A stretch of DNA of 64,000 nucleotides from Sphingobium phenoxybenzoativorans (GTDB lineage: Bacteria; Pseudomonadota; Alphaproteobacteria; Sphingomonadales; Sphingomonadaceae), in assembly GCF_001757355.1 (NCBI RefSeq), contig NZ_MINO01000008.1, positions 1-64,000 on the forward strand. The letters are read 5' to 3'. A program made the position numbers and the translations under genes. The notes beneath the pieces were generated by a model. That model was given only the letters and a program-made list of their open reading frames with translations, did not search any database and was not told the DNA's origin. This document shows, piece after piece, positions 31,864 through 41,133 of the stretch. Position 1 is the first letter of the stretch, and each line of letters opens with the position of its first letter.

Positions 31864-34233
31864 TCAGAAGTTGAAGCCCGCGCGAATGCCGATCTGGCGG
31901 CCCTTCGACGGGAAAGCGACAAGGCCATCCTTGGTGCCGGGCGAGATGCTGCCATATTCATTGTAACGGTTATCGGTCAGGTTCCTGCCGAACAGGGAGA
32001 AGGTCCACGTGCCGTCGCCCGCCTTCACGTCCAGATGCGCATCGACAGTGATATATCCCTTCTGCTCCAGCAGCGGCTCATCATTGGCGGACGTGTTGTA
32101 GTGCGACCGGCCAGCGAGCACCGCGCCGCCGCCAAGCATCAAGTCGCCCACCGGCTGTTCATAGTCGATGGAGAAGGTGCCCACCCAACGGGACGACATG
32201 GGCGTCCGGTGTCCCGAAAGGTCCTGGACACACACGGCAAAGGGATTTCCGGTCGCCAGAATGGTGTCGAGATCCTGCTGGCGCGTACAACTCCCACCAG
32301 GAAAATCCTTATATTTTGCGTCGGTGAACGCGCCGGTGAAACCCAGTTTCAAACCTTCAACGGGCGCATAGTTGAACTCCCATTCAAACCCCTTGCTACG
32401 CGCCTTGCCGACATTCGCCACCACCGCGACAGTCGCGGAACCGACATAGGCATTGGTCTGCAGATTGGTGAAGGTCGTATAGAAGGCGGCCAGCGCAAAA
32501 CTGAGTTTGCGATCCAGCGTGATGCCCTTGTACCCGATCTCAAAAGACTCCGCCTTTTCAGGCAGGAAGCGCGTCCCTTCCGGTTCGACGATGACCGGCG
32601 TGCCAGTGGCCGGGTTGGCCGGAATGCCCTGATAGGCGACATCGAAACCACCCGCCTTGTCGCCCTTTACGAATTTGGCGTAGACCTGATCGTGACTGTT
32701 CACCTTATATTGGGCGATGACCTGCGGCTGAAAATGGGTTTCGCGCAGATGCAGGCCGGAGAAGCTGTGCGGCGGCACCCCGAAAAAGCCGAAAAACACC
32801 GGATCGAGAGCGGGATTGAGATCCACCCAGCCCATGCCCTGCCCGAAATTCTTGTTAGGCACGATATTTCCCGCCAACGCCGATTGATTGCCATCCCGCG
32901 TGATGATCGCGTAACGCGCGCCAGCTTCGATGCTGAATGCGTCGGTCAGGTGATAGGTGACGTCGCCAAATCCCGAATAGCTTTTCGTCTTTTGCAGGGA
33001 CAGGAGGTTAAGCGCGAAAGGCGGCAGCGGGACGCCAATGGCGGCCGCATTGAAATCCGCCACGGTAATATTGTCGCGCTTCTCCCACTGATAGAATCCG
33101 CCGAACAGGATATCGAAACTTCCATATTTACCGGCGAAGCGCAGTTCCTGGCTGAACTGTTTGTTGCGATAACCGATATAGCCGGAAAACAGCGGCACAT
33201 CCTGCCCGCCTGCCGCGCCAAGACCCATTTCCAGGTCCCGGTATCCCGACGTTGAGGTGAGCGTACCGCCTAGCAGATCGGCGTTCACATCCATCTGGTA
33301 CGTCTGGTTATTGAGCGCCTGGAAATCATTCCCAAAAAGCGGCGCTACGCTGTTGTCCGAATTTATCCGGCCATCATAATTCACTTCCGGGAACTGATAT
33401 CCGAATATGGGCGGGATAAAGAGCGGCTGCGCAACAGGTTCGCCAACCATCCCCTTGTTGCGGATATGATCATATTCGGCCTTCAACATCACTTCGATGC
33501 CATCCGCAGGGTTCAGCCGCAAAATGGCGCGCGCTGCATAATTCTCATCGGTGGAAACATGCCTGCCGGTCGCGACGTTGAAATTGGGACCTTTGTTCAG
33601 ATCCTGATACATGCCCGAAACGCGAAGGCTCGCACCTTCCGCAATGGGGAGCGTCATCCCGCCCTGAACCAGAATTTCCTGATGATTGAACTCATATGCG
33701 GCCGATCCATCCGCTTCGAAATCATCTCCCGGCTTACGGGTTGTGATATTGAGAGCGCCGGCGGTGGAGCTGTTGCCAAAGAGCAGAACCTGGGGCCCCT
33801 TCAGAACCTCGACACGTTCAACATCGAACAAGGGAAGCCGCGCATCCTGATCCCGGCCATAGGATATGTTGTCGATGAACTTGCCGACCGCCTGATCGAA
33901 GGATTGGCTGTTTCCGGTGCCAAAGCCGCGAATGAGCACAGCAGGCTGGGTCGCGGAATAGGATACCACCAATTGCGGAATGCGCGATGTGAGGTCGCCA
34001 ATCTGGGCGATCTTCGCTTCGGTCAATTGCTGGCCGGAGACTGCCGTTATCGCAACGGGAACGTCCCGTAAATTCTCCGACGCCTTGCGCGCCGTGACGA
34101 TAATATCGTTCACTCCGGCATCGGCATTGTCCGCCGCAGGCGCGGTTTGCGCGACGGCGGGCAATGCGCAGCCAATCACCAACATCATTGCCGTACCGCA
34201 AGCCAATGCGCGGTGAATGCATGAGCCGCTCAT
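31864..34233 (-). CDS. TonB-dependent outer-membrane receptor (1)
   Basis: A 789-residue receptor; I start at 34233 (MSGSCIHRALACGTAMMLVI), after a GGAGGA site. A signal peptide ends near PAVAQT, followed by the plug with DIIVTARKASENLRDVPVAI and the later VLLFGNSSTAGALNITTRKP. The rest is a 22-strand barrel ending in GIRAGFNF, with a terminal Phe as in outer-membrane proteins. It should import a specific, probably aromatic, compound using TonB energy. Its promoter at 34312-34340 contains the shared operator, tying uptake to the regulon. Confidence 0.94.
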   Translation of the reverse strand: MSGSCIHRALACGTAMMLVIGCALPAVAQTAPAADNADAGVNDIIVTARKASENLRDVPVAITAVSGQQLTEAKIAQIGDLTSRIPQLVVSYSATQPAVLIRGFGTGNSQSFDQAVGKFIDNISYGRDQDARLPLFDVERVEVLKGPQVLLFGNSSTAGALNITTRKPGDDFEADGSAAYEFNHQEILVQGGMTLPIAEGASLRVSGMYQDLNKGPNFNVATGRHVSTDENYAARAILRLNPADGIEVMLKAEYDHIRNKGMVGEPVAQPLFIPPIFGYQFPEVNYDGRINSDNSVAPLFGNDFQALNNQTYQMDVNADLLGGTLTSTSGYRDLEMGLGAAGGQDVPLFSGYIGYRNKQFSQELRFAGKYGSFDILFGGFYQWEKRDNITVADFNAAAIGVPLPPFALNLLSLQKTKSYSGFGDVTYHLTDAFSIEAGARYAIITRDGNQSALAGNIVPNKNFGQGMGWVDLNPALDPVFFGFFGVPPHSFSGLHLRETHFQPQVIAQYKVNSHDQVYAKFVKGDKAGGFDVAYQGIPANPATGTPVIVEPEGTRFLPEKAESFEIGYKGITLDRKLSFALAAFYTTFTNLQTNAYVGSATVAVVANVGKARSKGFEWEFNYAPVEGLKLGFTGAFTDAKYKDFPGGSCTRQQDLDTILATGNPFAVCVQDLSGHRTPMSSRWVGTFSIDYEQPVGDLMLGGGAVLAGRSHYNTSANDEPLLEQKGYITVDAHLDVKAGDGTWTFSLFGRNLTDNRYNEYGSISPGTKDGLVAFPSKGRQIGIRAGFNF

Positions 34234-34311
34234 ACAAATCCTCCCCAGATTTTTATTGATCTCTGCGCACACTCTTGAACGCCGCAGAGGGATATTGACC
34301 ATCCGAAAACG

Positions 34312-34340
34312 ATTATGTATCCACTTGACTACTTTGTCAA
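34312..34340 (-). promoter_or_regulatory. TonB receptor 1 promoter with embedded operator
   Basis: On the minus strand TTGACA (34340-34335) and CATAAT (34317-34312) are separated by exactly 17 bases, close to the sigma-70 consensus. The operator GTATCCACTTGACTAC (34317-34332, plus-strand reading) fills the spacer. The plus strand offers TTGACT (34324-34329) with an AT-rich -10 for the SDR gene at 34492, so one operator may serve both directions. Confidence 0.65.
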
Positions 34341-34491
34341 CGCCGATAAAAATCCCAGAAAATACGGGATATTTCGGGGATATTTTTGAGAATCGCCAGA
34401 CTGGATCGAGTTTAAGAATATGGGATCGGAAAATCTTTCCGCCAAAACTCCATACAGTTTTGGCGGAGCTGACCGACGACCGGGAGGGAAT

Positions 34492-35262
34492 ATGGAGCTT
34501 GAAGGAAAGACCTGCCTCATCACTGGCGGCGGATCGGGCATCGGCGCCGCAACGGCGATGCTGTTGGCAAAAAGAGGCGTTCATGTGGTCGTAAGCGGTC
34601 GCCGAGCCGACACGCTCCACGCTGTGGCGGCGGCTATTCGGAACGAGGGCGGAAAGGCGTCCGTCCATCAAGCGGACTTCTCGGTAGAGAAAGAGGCTGA
34701 GGCAGTCGTGTCAGCCATCGCCGACACGCACGGTCAGTTGAACTTCGCCGTGAATGCCGCGGGCGCCGCGGCTGTAGGGACGGCCGTGGATTCGGACGAA
34801 GCGCTCTTTGCGCGCGTCATCGACGCCAATCTGAAAACCGCCTGGCTGGGCATGAAATATCAGATACCCGCCATTGCTGCGGCCGGTGGAGGCGCGATCG
34901 TCAATCTATCGTCTGTCGCCGGTCTTGGAGGAACGCCACACGGCTCCATTTACAGCGCCGCGAAGCATGCGGTCATTGGCCTGACGAAGTCTGCAGCATT
35001 GGAATTTGCTGCGCAGAATGTTCGCATCAACGTCGTCTGCCCCGGAACCACGCGCACTGAGCAATTTGATGGCATCGTAAGGCAGGTGATGGGCGAGATT
35101 TCGCCTGATGAAGCCGCCATTACGATGGGAAAGAAATATCCGCTGGGACGCATTGCCCAGCCAGAGGACATCGCCGGCGCCATCGCCTGGCTGCTCAGCT
35201 CCGACGCCGCTTTCATGACCGGTTCTACGATTGTGGTCGATGGCGGCAAGCGCGCCGAATGA
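34492..35262 (+). CDS. SDR-family oxidoreductase
   Basis: A 256-residue short-chain dehydrogenase started at 34492 (MELEGKTCLITGGGSGIGAA) after GGAGGGAA. It has TGGGSGIG, NAAG, and Ser-Tyr-Lys (NLSSVAGL, SIYSAAK). GRRAD after strand 2 suggests NADP. It is divergent from TonB receptor 1 and followed by a PNPOx-like gene and TetR. Substrate unknown. Confidence 0.9.
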   Translation: MELEGKTCLITGGGSGIGAATAMLLAKRGVHVVVSGRRADTLHAVAAAIRNEGGKASVHQADFSVEKEAEAVVSAIADTHGQLNFAVNAAGAAAVGTAVDSDEALFARVIDANLKTAWLGMKYQIPAIAAAGGGAIVNLSSVAGLGGTPHGSIYSAAKHAVIGLTKSAALEFAAQNVRINVVCPGTTRTEQFDGIVRQVMGEISPDEAAITMGKKYPLGRIAQPEDIAGAIAWLLSSDAAFMTGSTIVVDGGKRAE

Positions 35263-35326
35263 CCGGCCCCCTCCCCCTCTTACCCATCAACCAATTCATG
35301 TCTGAATTTCTGAAAGGAGACCTTAA

Positions 35327-35770
35327 ATGACCAGTACCATCAACCTGTTAGCGGACGATATCCAGGCAGCCGTGGATGCGGCATATGAGCGGGGCGCGCC
35401 TGTGGCGGTCGCCTATGTCAATGAGAAGCAGGAGCCTTCCCTCTCCCTGCGCGGCAGCGCGCAAGTGCTCAACGCAAATGAAATAGGTCTTTGGGCGCGG
35501 AGCACTGACACGGGGCTGGCCGCTGCGATTGAGAAGAACGCCAATTTGTCGCTCATCTTTTTTGGCCCTCTGCCAAGCGGCGACAAGATGCTGTTGTCGA
35601 TAAAGGGGCAGGCCCGCGCCGATGCTTCCCGGAATGATGAGGTCTATAATGGGATGATCGAGAATGAGAGGAATTTTGACCCGGACAAGAAGGGCGTCGC
35701 CATTATCGTGAATGTCGATTCCGCATCCGGCATGTCGATGAAGGGCGGCCCCTTCTCCCAACAACGATGA
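35327..35770 (+). CDS. Pyridoxamine 5'-phosphate oxidase-family (FMN-binding split barrel) protein
   Basis: A 147-residue protein after a strong AAAGGAGA site. The split-barrel pattern is visible: APVAVAYVNEKQEPSLSLRG, then LGLWARS-like IGLWARSTDTGLAAAIEKN, and NLSLIFFGPLPSGDKMLLSI. Members bind FMN, F420 or haem; none can be told apart here. It might supply reduced flavin chemistry to the regulon, but it does not look like a classical flavin reductase. Confidence 0.72.
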   Translation: MTSTINLLADDIQAAVDAAYERGAPVAVAYVNEKQEPSLSLRGSAQVLNANEIGLWARSTDTGLAAAIEKNANLSLIFFGPLPSGDKMLLSIKGQARADASRNDEVYNGMIENERNFDPDKKGVAIIVNVDSASGMSMKGGPFSQQR

Positions 35771-35895
35771 CATGACATCGGCCGCCGCGCCGGCACCTTC
35801 GGGCGGGATCGCCGCCCGGTTTTATCCGGCGCGGCCGCCCATGCGAATGCGGCTTGGTATTTGCATCCACATTCCAGTGGATGTTACACAAGGCG

Positions 35896-36534
35896 ATGAC
35901 CAAAGCAGCCGACAGCGCCCCTCCCCGCCCGCGAAATTCCACAAAGACGAAGGCACGCATCCTGGAGGCTGCACAAAACGCCTTTTCGACGCGGGGATAT
36001 CGCGATGTCGGCATTCGAGACATCTCGGCCGCTGCCGAAGTAAATCAGAACCTGATCACCCGATATTTTGGCGGCAAGGCCAGCCTGTTCCGGGAAGCGC
36101 TGGCTTCAATCCTGAAGCTTGACGATCTGCTGATCGAAGATCGCGCCGATTTCGGTAACAGGCAGGCCAATATCCTCCGGGAAAATCATGCCACGACGAT
36201 GAATTCCGGCGCGATGCTGGCGCTTTCAATCGGCGACCCGCAGGCCAGAGCCATCAGCAGCGAAAAATGGAACCATCAACTGGTTGACGTTATCGCAGAC
36301 TGGCTTGACGGCCCGGACGCCAAAGCCCGCGCGCGTTTGATATCTATGCTCTCGATGGGATTCACGGTTGTCCAGCTCCTCACCGCAGAGGAAAGCGAGG
36401 AAAGCCGGGAAGAACAGATTTTCATCGACCAATGGTTGGCGGAAACGCTGCAAAAGATCGTGGATATGCCGGAGGGTTCCGCTACCGGAACGCTGCCCAG
36501 CTCGTCAGACAAAATCTCCGGCAAAGTCGCCTGA
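35896..36534 (+). CDS. TetR-family regulator
   Basis: I start at 35896 (MTKAADSAPPRPRNSTKTKA); an ATG at 35881 is also possible. The N-terminal helix-turn-helix ARILEAAQNAFSTRGYRDVG, then IRDISAAAEVNQNLITRYFG, is typical TetR, followed by the helical ligand domain. The C-terminus is Ser-rich. It is convergent with the flavin monooxygenase gene. It may respond to a pathway intermediate. Confidence 0.88.
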   Translation: MTKAADSAPPRPRNSTKTKARILEAAQNAFSTRGYRDVGIRDISAAAEVNQNLITRYFGGKASLFREALASILKLDDLLIEDRADFGNRQANILRENHATTMNSGAMLALSIGDPQARAISSEKWNHQLVDVIADWLDGPDAKARARLISMLSMGFTVVQLLTAEESEESREEQIFIDQWLAETLQKIVDMPEGSATGTLPSSSDKISGKVA

Positions 36535-36596
36535 ATAGTATTCCAGCGCCTGCCTAAAATCGCGGGCGAAGCTTCAGACGCAAGATGGCAAGCGGA

Positions 36597-36628
36597 TGCC
36601 GGCAGACCTTTCAATCGGCCTGCCGGCA
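36597..36628. terminator. Bidirectional terminator hairpin between convergent genes
   Basis: TGCCGGCAG (36597-36605) pairs with CTGCCGGCA (36620-36628), followed by ATCTTT. It separates the TetR gene (ends 36534) from the monooxygenase gene (ends 36636). Confidence 0.65.
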
Positions 36629-36635
36629 ATCTTTA

Positions 36636-37916
36636 TCAGACACCGATCACTGGCGTTTTCGCACCTTCCACAAATGTAGGGGACCAGTCATTGCCAGGTT
36701 CCGCAGCCAGGGGCGGCACCCGCTCGCGCGAAAGATCGCGGGCGGACAGATCGTAAAGGAACTGCCACCCATGGCTGAACAATTGGGAATAGTCGCGCCA
36801 CAGCCGCTCCATCCGCTCACCGCGGCGAATTCTGGTCGAACCGCAGGTGCGGACAACCTCCTGAATCGCTTTCCACGCCAGATTGTTGACGACTTCATGG
36901 CCGATGCCGACGAAACGGACATCCTCCTCCCGCTTCCACGCTTTGCGGGCCGACAGATCAATCCATTCGCGGGCGACCGCATCGAGCGCGCATTCGGCAG
37001 TGGCGATCTGGCCGACTGAGCGGCCAAACCAGCGCTGATAGTCGGCATCGCTCGACCGGGGCGTGAATGGCGGGCTGGGAATGGTTTTCGATCCCATCAG
37101 CTCCTCATAACAATCAACGGCGCCTTTCGCCGTGCCAGTCGCCACATTCGACCCACCGAGCATATAGAAGCTGAGCGTGCTGCCGCCGTAGAGCGGATTG
37201 CCGTGCAGATCCATGCCGATCGCGCTCTTGGGATCCATCGTCAGAAAGGTTTGCCCCGGCGTCGCATAGTCGGAAGGAATGATGGCATCCACAACCTTGA
37301 TGCTGTGCGATCCCGAACCGCGAAGCCCCAGCACATCGCCCCAGTCATCCATGATTTCATATGTGTCGCGGGGCGCGATGAACATCATCGGCGCGCCCTT
37401 CTTCCCCGTTTCGGGGTCGATGAGGAACACATGCGACATCATATGGGTGGAATAGGGCGCGCCCGAATTATAGTGGAAGAATCCGTTGATCTTCCAACCG
37501 CCCTCGACCTTCTCGGCCGTACCCTCCGGCTTCGCCGTGAGCGGGGCGCGGAACTCGCCGCTGGCGAAAATTTCCGCCTGCGCCCTTTCCGCGAAAAAGG
37601 ACGCCACAGTCAGCGTGTGGTTGATCGACTGGCTGAGCATCCAGCCAGTCGAGGGACAACCCCGCGCCACCTCACGCACAATCCTGAAATAGGTGAGGAC
37701 ATCGCATTCATATCCTCCATACCGCTTGGGCACGAGCATCTTGTAGAAGCCGGCGTTGGTGAACTCCTCATGCGTGGATTCGGGATAGAAGCTGCGCGCT
37801 TCCGTTTCCCCCTGGCGCTCCACCAGGCGCGGCCGGATTTCCCGCGCGCGTTCCAGCAATTCTTCATCCGTAGGTATCGCCGAAGCGGCGGATTTCATGT
37901 TCGCGTTGGAAGCCAT
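36636..37916 (-). CDS. Group D flavin monooxygenase / acyl-CoA dehydrogenase-fold oxygenase
   Basis: A 426-residue protein with the acyl-CoA dehydrogenase fold. The N-terminal helical domain contains FYKMLVPKRYGGYECDVLTY and GCPSTGWMLSQSINH; the beta domain has GWKINGFFHYNSGAPYSTHM; the C-terminal bundle has NNLAWKAIQEVVRTCGSTRI. The GC-PSTGWM and lack of acyl-CoA residues fit two-component phenol hydroxylases such as HpaB/HsaA/DszC relatives rather than dehydrogenases. It needs FMNH2 or FADH2 from a reductase not seen here. Its promoter holds a double operator. Confidence 0.82.
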   Translation of the reverse strand: MASNANMKSAASAIPTDEELLERAREIRPRLVERQGETEARSFYPESTHEEFTNAGFYKMLVPKRYGGYECDVLTYFRIVREVARGCPSTGWMLSQSINHTLTVASFFAERAQAEIFASGEFRAPLTAKPEGTAEKVEGGWKINGFFHYNSGAPYSTHMMSHVFLIDPETGKKGAPMMFIAPRDTYEIMDDWGDVLGLRGSGSHSIKVVDAIIPSDYATPGQTFLTMDPKSAIGMDLHGNPLYGGSTLSFYMLGGSNVATGTAKGAVDCYEELMGSKTIPSPPFTPRSSDADYQRWFGRSVGQIATAECALDAVAREWIDLSARKAWKREEDVRFVGIGHEVVNNLAWKAIQEVVRTCGSTRIRRGERMERLWRDYSQLFSHGWQFLYDLSARDLSRERVPPLAAEPGNDWSPTFVEGAKTPVIGV

Positions 37917-38008
37917 TATCCCACTCTCCTAAAAATATCCGGTCAGGCGAACGCAGCAGATTTGGCTCGGCCTTGAACAAGCGCCCTGCTGCGGCCTTTC
38001 GCCGACAT

Positions 38009-38053
38009 GTATCCACTTGCATACATATGTCAATAGTGTATGCAAGTGGATAC
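38009..38053. promoter_or_regulatory. Double operator: 45-bp inverted repeat between divergent genes
   Basis: GTATCCACTTGCATACA (38009-38025) and its exact reverse complement (38037-38053) flank 11 bases. Each arm is itself an imperfect palindrome of form GTATnCAnnTGnATAC. The repeat lies midway between the monooxygenase (start 37916, minus) and the SDR (start 38189, plus). On the minus strand a TTGACA lies between the arms. Confidence 0.75.
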
Positions 38054-38188
38054 GGCTAAGCCGCATGATCTTTTTGCTTATCGAGCACCACCGCATCCTG
38101 AAGGACCTGGCACAGAGCTGTGCGCGGACAGGCGTTCTGCGGCATTTGGATTCAGTTTTGGGCACCGTGGATTGGAGAAGATTGAAAC

Positions 38189-38938
38189 ATGGAAAAGACA
38201 CATTCCGGGCGGGTGGCGATCGTCACTGGCGCGGCGCGCGGGATCGGCCAGGCCATTGCCGTCACCTTGGCCCGCCGTGGCGCCAAGCTCATTCTGGTCG
38301 ACATGCTGGATTCGATCGAGACCAGTGAGATGATCGAAAAGGAAACGGGCGCCAAAAATACGAGCGTCACCGCAGATATTACATCACCGGATGCATGGCA
38401 GCAGCTTGCCAAAACCGCCGATGGGATGTTCGGAAGGGGCGATATCGTCGTCAACAATGCTGGCATCTATCCCATGTGCCCGCTGGACGAGTTGGACGAT
38501 AAGCTCTGGCGGAAAACCTTTGCCGTGAACATCGATGCGCATTTCTATTCGGCCAAGGCCTTCGCGCCGCTCATGCGCCGCGAAAAATGGGGGCGCTTCG
38601 TCAACATCTCGTCCAACTCCATTGGTTACGCAATCCCCGGCATGAGCCATTATATGGCGAGCAAGATGGCGGTGCTGGGGTTTGTACGCGGACTGGCCAA
38701 CGAATTGGGCGTCGACGGCATAACCGTGAATGCCGTATTGCCCGCCCCTACGGAAACACCCGGGACTGCCTTCATGTCTGCGGAAAACAAGGAAATGCTG
38801 GCGCAAACCCAAGCGATCAAACGGATATCCGTGCCGGACGACCTGGCCGGACCAGTAGCGTTCCTGACCAGCGATGACGCGGCGTTCATCACCGGTCAGT
38901 CTGTTGTGGTCGACGGCGGGGCTTACAAGATTTCCTGA
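38189..38938 (+). CDS. SDR-family oxidoreductase
   Basis: A 249-residue short-chain dehydrogenase (MEKTHSGRVAIVTGAARGIG). TGAARGIG, NNAGIY, and Ser-Tyr-Lys (NISSNSIGYA, SHYMASK) are intact; LVDMLD after strand 2 favours NAD. It resembles the SDR at 31058 (both have a LVDMLD/ALDVLD-type loop and a WRKT-x-AVN motif). Divergent from the flavin monooxygenase through the double operator, so the two are probably co-induced. Confidence 0.9.
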   Translation: MEKTHSGRVAIVTGAARGIGQAIAVTLARRGAKLILVDMLDSIETSEMIEKETGAKNTSVTADITSPDAWQQLAKTADGMFGRGDIVVNNAGIYPMCPLDELDDKLWRKTFAVNIDAHFYSAKAFAPLMRREKWGRFVNISSNSIGYAIPGMSHYMASKMAVLGFVRGLANELGVDGITVNAVLPAPTETPGTAFMSAENKEMLAQTQAIKRISVPDDLAGPVAFLTSDDAAFITGQSVVVDGGAYKIS

Positions 38939-38953
38939 CGCTCGTTGAAATTA

Positions 38954-38981
38954 GCCCCGCCTGCAAAGCTGCTGGCGGGGC
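38954..38981. terminator. Hairpin between convergent genes
   Basis: GCCCCGCC (38954-38961) pairs with GGCGGGGC (38974-38981). There is no T-run, but it lies exactly between the convergent SDR and VOC genes, a normal place for a shared terminator. Confidence 0.45.
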
Positions 38982-39012
38982 GGCAACCTACAGCGCTGAA
39001 ACGCGGCCTGGC

Positions 39013-39540
39013 TTACTGCCGTTCGGGCTTCCACCGCCTGAGCGCCGTTGTCTTGTTATAGAGTTGCCCCTCAGGATAGGTCACGAGTTCGATCATCGCG
39101 CCAAACGGCGCCATGATAAAGCAGAAGCGGTTGCCATCGCCGCTCTCCGGGCCAATCATGTCCCATGGCTCGGCCATTTGCCGGCCGCCAGCGGCCACCA
39201 TCTTCGCAACGGCGGCGTCGATATCATCGACATATAACGCCACATGCTGCCAGCCGACATCGCACACCCTCAATGCCGGGCGCTGATCCTTCAATGTATA
39301 TTGGAACAGCTCAATCGCGGGTCCCGTGGGCAGCTTATACATGCGCGCCACATTGATCTCCGCGCCCTCGGGTATGCCAACAAGCTTTTCCACTTCCGGC
39401 CCCTTAAGCGGGGGCATTCCGGCCCCCAGCAATTCATACATGAACTGCGCGCCCATCCCCTCCACCAGGAAGCTTTCGGCAGGCCCGATCTCCGGCACCG
39501 TCAGGCCGATATGATCCACTCCACGCACCACGTTTGTCAT
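39013..39540 (-). CDS. VOC-superfamily (glyoxalase/dioxygenase-like) protein
   Basis: A 175-residue protein started at 39540 (MTNVVRGVDHIGLTVPEIGP). Two beta-alpha-beta modules are seen: VDHIGLTVPEIGPAESFLVE and WQHVALYVDDIDAAVAKMVA. Possible metal ligands are His10, an internal Glu (IELFQY), His in WQHVAL and Glu in AMIELVTYP. VOC members include isomerases, lyases and extradiol dioxygenases; this short form suggests an isomerase, epimerase or binding role. A GTATACA-type site lies upstream. Confidence 0.8.
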   Translation of the reverse strand: MTNVVRGVDHIGLTVPEIGPAESFLVEGMGAQFMYELLGAGMPPLKGPEVEKLVGIPEGAEINVARMYKLPTGPAIELFQYTLKDQRPALRVCDVGWQHVALYVDDIDAAVAKMVAAGGRQMAEPWDMIGPESGDGNRFCFIMAPFGAMIELVTYPEGQLYNKTTALRRWKPERQ

Positions 39541-39621
39541 GTCGCACCTTTTTCTGCGGAACAGGGGCCTCTCCCCAACAATGTGTTCAGATGTCAGCCT
39601 TGCCACAACAAGTCAACAACT

Positions 39622-39637
39622 GTATACATAGTGCGAC
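39622..39637. promoter_or_regulatory. Operator-like site upstream of the VOC gene
   Basis: GTATACATAGTGCGAC matches the GTATnCA half of the shared operator and lies 82 bases upstream of the VOC start. It is a degenerate match, so evidence is weak. Confidence 0.3.
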
Positions 39638-39743
39638 AAGGCAGACAATGTCAGCCGTGACGATGACCGCCCCAAAGAAAAAGGGTCGCGAGGAGGAGGA
39701 GGAGGAGTATGCCGGACCAAAAGCCCATATTCCGCGAGATGCG

Positions 39744-40139
39744 TCAGGAATCCCCTGCATCATATCTGTGGCGTGCCGTCTCCACGTCGCGCCGGTGGTC
39801 GCTGGCCCACGCGGCAAGAGCGGTGAGCGGCGCGCAGAGGGATTGGCCCAGAGCCGTAAGCCTATATTCCACCCGTGGAGGCACGGTGCCAAAAGACCGT
39901 CGATCCACCAACCCGTCGCGCTGCAGCCCCCGCAAGGTCAGCGTCAGCATCCTGTGGGAAATGCCCGGAATCGCGCGCTGGATCGCATTGAAACGCATCG
40001 CGCCGGATGAAAGATGTCCAACGACCATTACAGTCCATTTGTCGCCGATGCGGTCGATGACCTGCGCCAGCGCCACGCATTCCCTGCCGGGATCCTCCGC
40101 ATCTTCGCCCGCTATTCCTAAAGTTTCCGGATTTTTCAT
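39744..40139 (-). CDS. HxlR-family regulator
   Basis: A 131-residue winged-helix protein started at 40139 (MKNPETLGIAGEDAEDPGRE). HxlR hallmarks are VIDRIGDKWTVMVVGHLSSG, AMRFNAIQRAIPGISHRMLT, and LRGLQRDGLVDRRSFGTVPP. It is divergent from the NmrA-like gene and so probably controls it, as HxlR proteins often answer to reactive quinones or aldehydes. Confidence 0.9.
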   Translation of the reverse strand: MKNPETLGIAGEDAEDPGRECVALAQVIDRIGDKWTVMVVGHLSSGAMRFNAIQRAIPGISHRMLTLTLRGLQRDGLVDRRSFGTVPPRVEYRLTALGQSLCAPLTALAAWASDHRRDVETARHRYDAGDS

Positions 40140-40196
40140 TCCATTCTCCCGATCCAATCTGGCGATCCGCAAACGAACAAATTTGTGCGTTCTTGT

Positions 40197-40212
40197 GCAT
40201 CCACTTTCTGCC
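40197..40212. promoter_or_regulatory. Operator-like site between HxlR and NmrA-like genes
   Basis: GCATCCACTTTCTGCC differs from the GTATCCACTTG core at two of eleven bases. It lies in the divergent promoter region (40140-40265). Confidence 0.4.
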
Positions 40213-40265
40213 AAGCATATCCGCACGCACAAAATGTTCGTGTCAACTGTCTTGGAGTATCCAGC

Positions 40266-41114
40266 ATGAAAATCGGTGTGAGCGGCGCTAGCGGCCAGTT
40301 GGGCAAAGTGGTGATTGCCGAACTGGCGTCCCGTGCGGGCGAAGCGTCCATAGTCGGCATTTCACGCACACCGGACGCTGTACCCTCCCCTGCCGAGCCG
40401 CGCAGCGGCGACCAGGACGCCCCCCAAAGCCTTGTCAGCGCCTATGCCGGGCTTGACCGCCTCATCATCATTCCTGGCCCTGACCTGATGCCGGGCGTAC
40501 GGGCGCGTCAGATCGTCGCCGCAATCGATGCCGCCATCGCGGCTGATGTCGGCCACATATGCCTGCTGTCAGCCGCAGGCACGCGCGAGAAATCCGAACC
40601 TGCGATCGGCGCGGCATATTGGATCGCCGAGCAGCATTTGATCCGGCAGGCCAGGAACAAATGGACGATCCTGCGGATGAATTTCTTTTCGGAGACGCTG
40701 GTCGAGGAAGCCCGGATGGGCCTGGGCATGGGAATGCTGACGGGACTGGGTGAAAATCGCGTGTCCTATGTGTCTCGAAACGATGTCGGCGCAGCCATCG
40801 CCGGAGCGCTGACGAGTGAAGGGCATTCGGGCGCGATCTACAATCTTACCGGCCCCGTAGCGCTGACTGGCGCGGAACGTGTGGACATTCTCGCTGCCGC
40901 CGCCGGCAAGCCGCTGGCCTTCATGGCGATGCCGGAGGATATGCTTCGCGGTGGCATGGAGAGCGCCGGTATCCCCGGCTTCATTATCGATGCCGTAATC
41001 AGCATGCAGCACAGCTTTGTCGATGGCGCCTATGACATCGTAACCGGCGATATCGAAAAACTGTCGGGCAAATCTCCCACGCCTTTAGCCGCGGCGATCG
41101 CCGGTGCTTTCTGA
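40266..41114 (+). CDS. NmrA-like NAD(P)-binding protein
   Basis: A 282-residue atypical SDR (MKIGVSGASGQLGKVVIAEL) with the G-x-x-G-x-x-G loop GASGQLG and no Tyr-x3-Lys. SAAGTREKSEPAIGAAYWIA, then WTILRMNFFSETLVEEA, are typical of the NmrA/QOR2 subfamily. Such proteins act as NADPH sensors or quinone reductases. With a divergent HxlR gene it resembles known quinone-stress pairs, so detoxifying quinone by-products is plausible. Confidence 0.88.
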   Translation: MKIGVSGASGQLGKVVIAELASRAGEASIVGISRTPDAVPSPAEPRSGDQDAPQSLVSAYAGLDRLIIIPGPDLMPGVRARQIVAAIDAAIAADVGHICLLSAAGTREKSEPAIGAAYWIAEQHLIRQARNKWTILRMNFFSETLVEEARMGLGMGMLTGLGENRVSYVSRNDVGAAIAGALTSEGHSGAIYNLTGPVALTGAERVDILAAAAGKPLAFMAMPEDMLRGGMESAGIPGFIIDAVISMQHSFVDGAYDIVTGDIEKLSGKSPTPLAAAIAGAF

Positions 41115-41133
41115 TCCCCCAACTGGAGACCTT

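Noticed and set aside
31858-33255. 465-codon plus-strand frame opposite TonB receptor 1
   Set aside because: The minus strand encodes an intact receptor with signal peptide, plug and barrel end; the plus frame is a codon-bias shadow.
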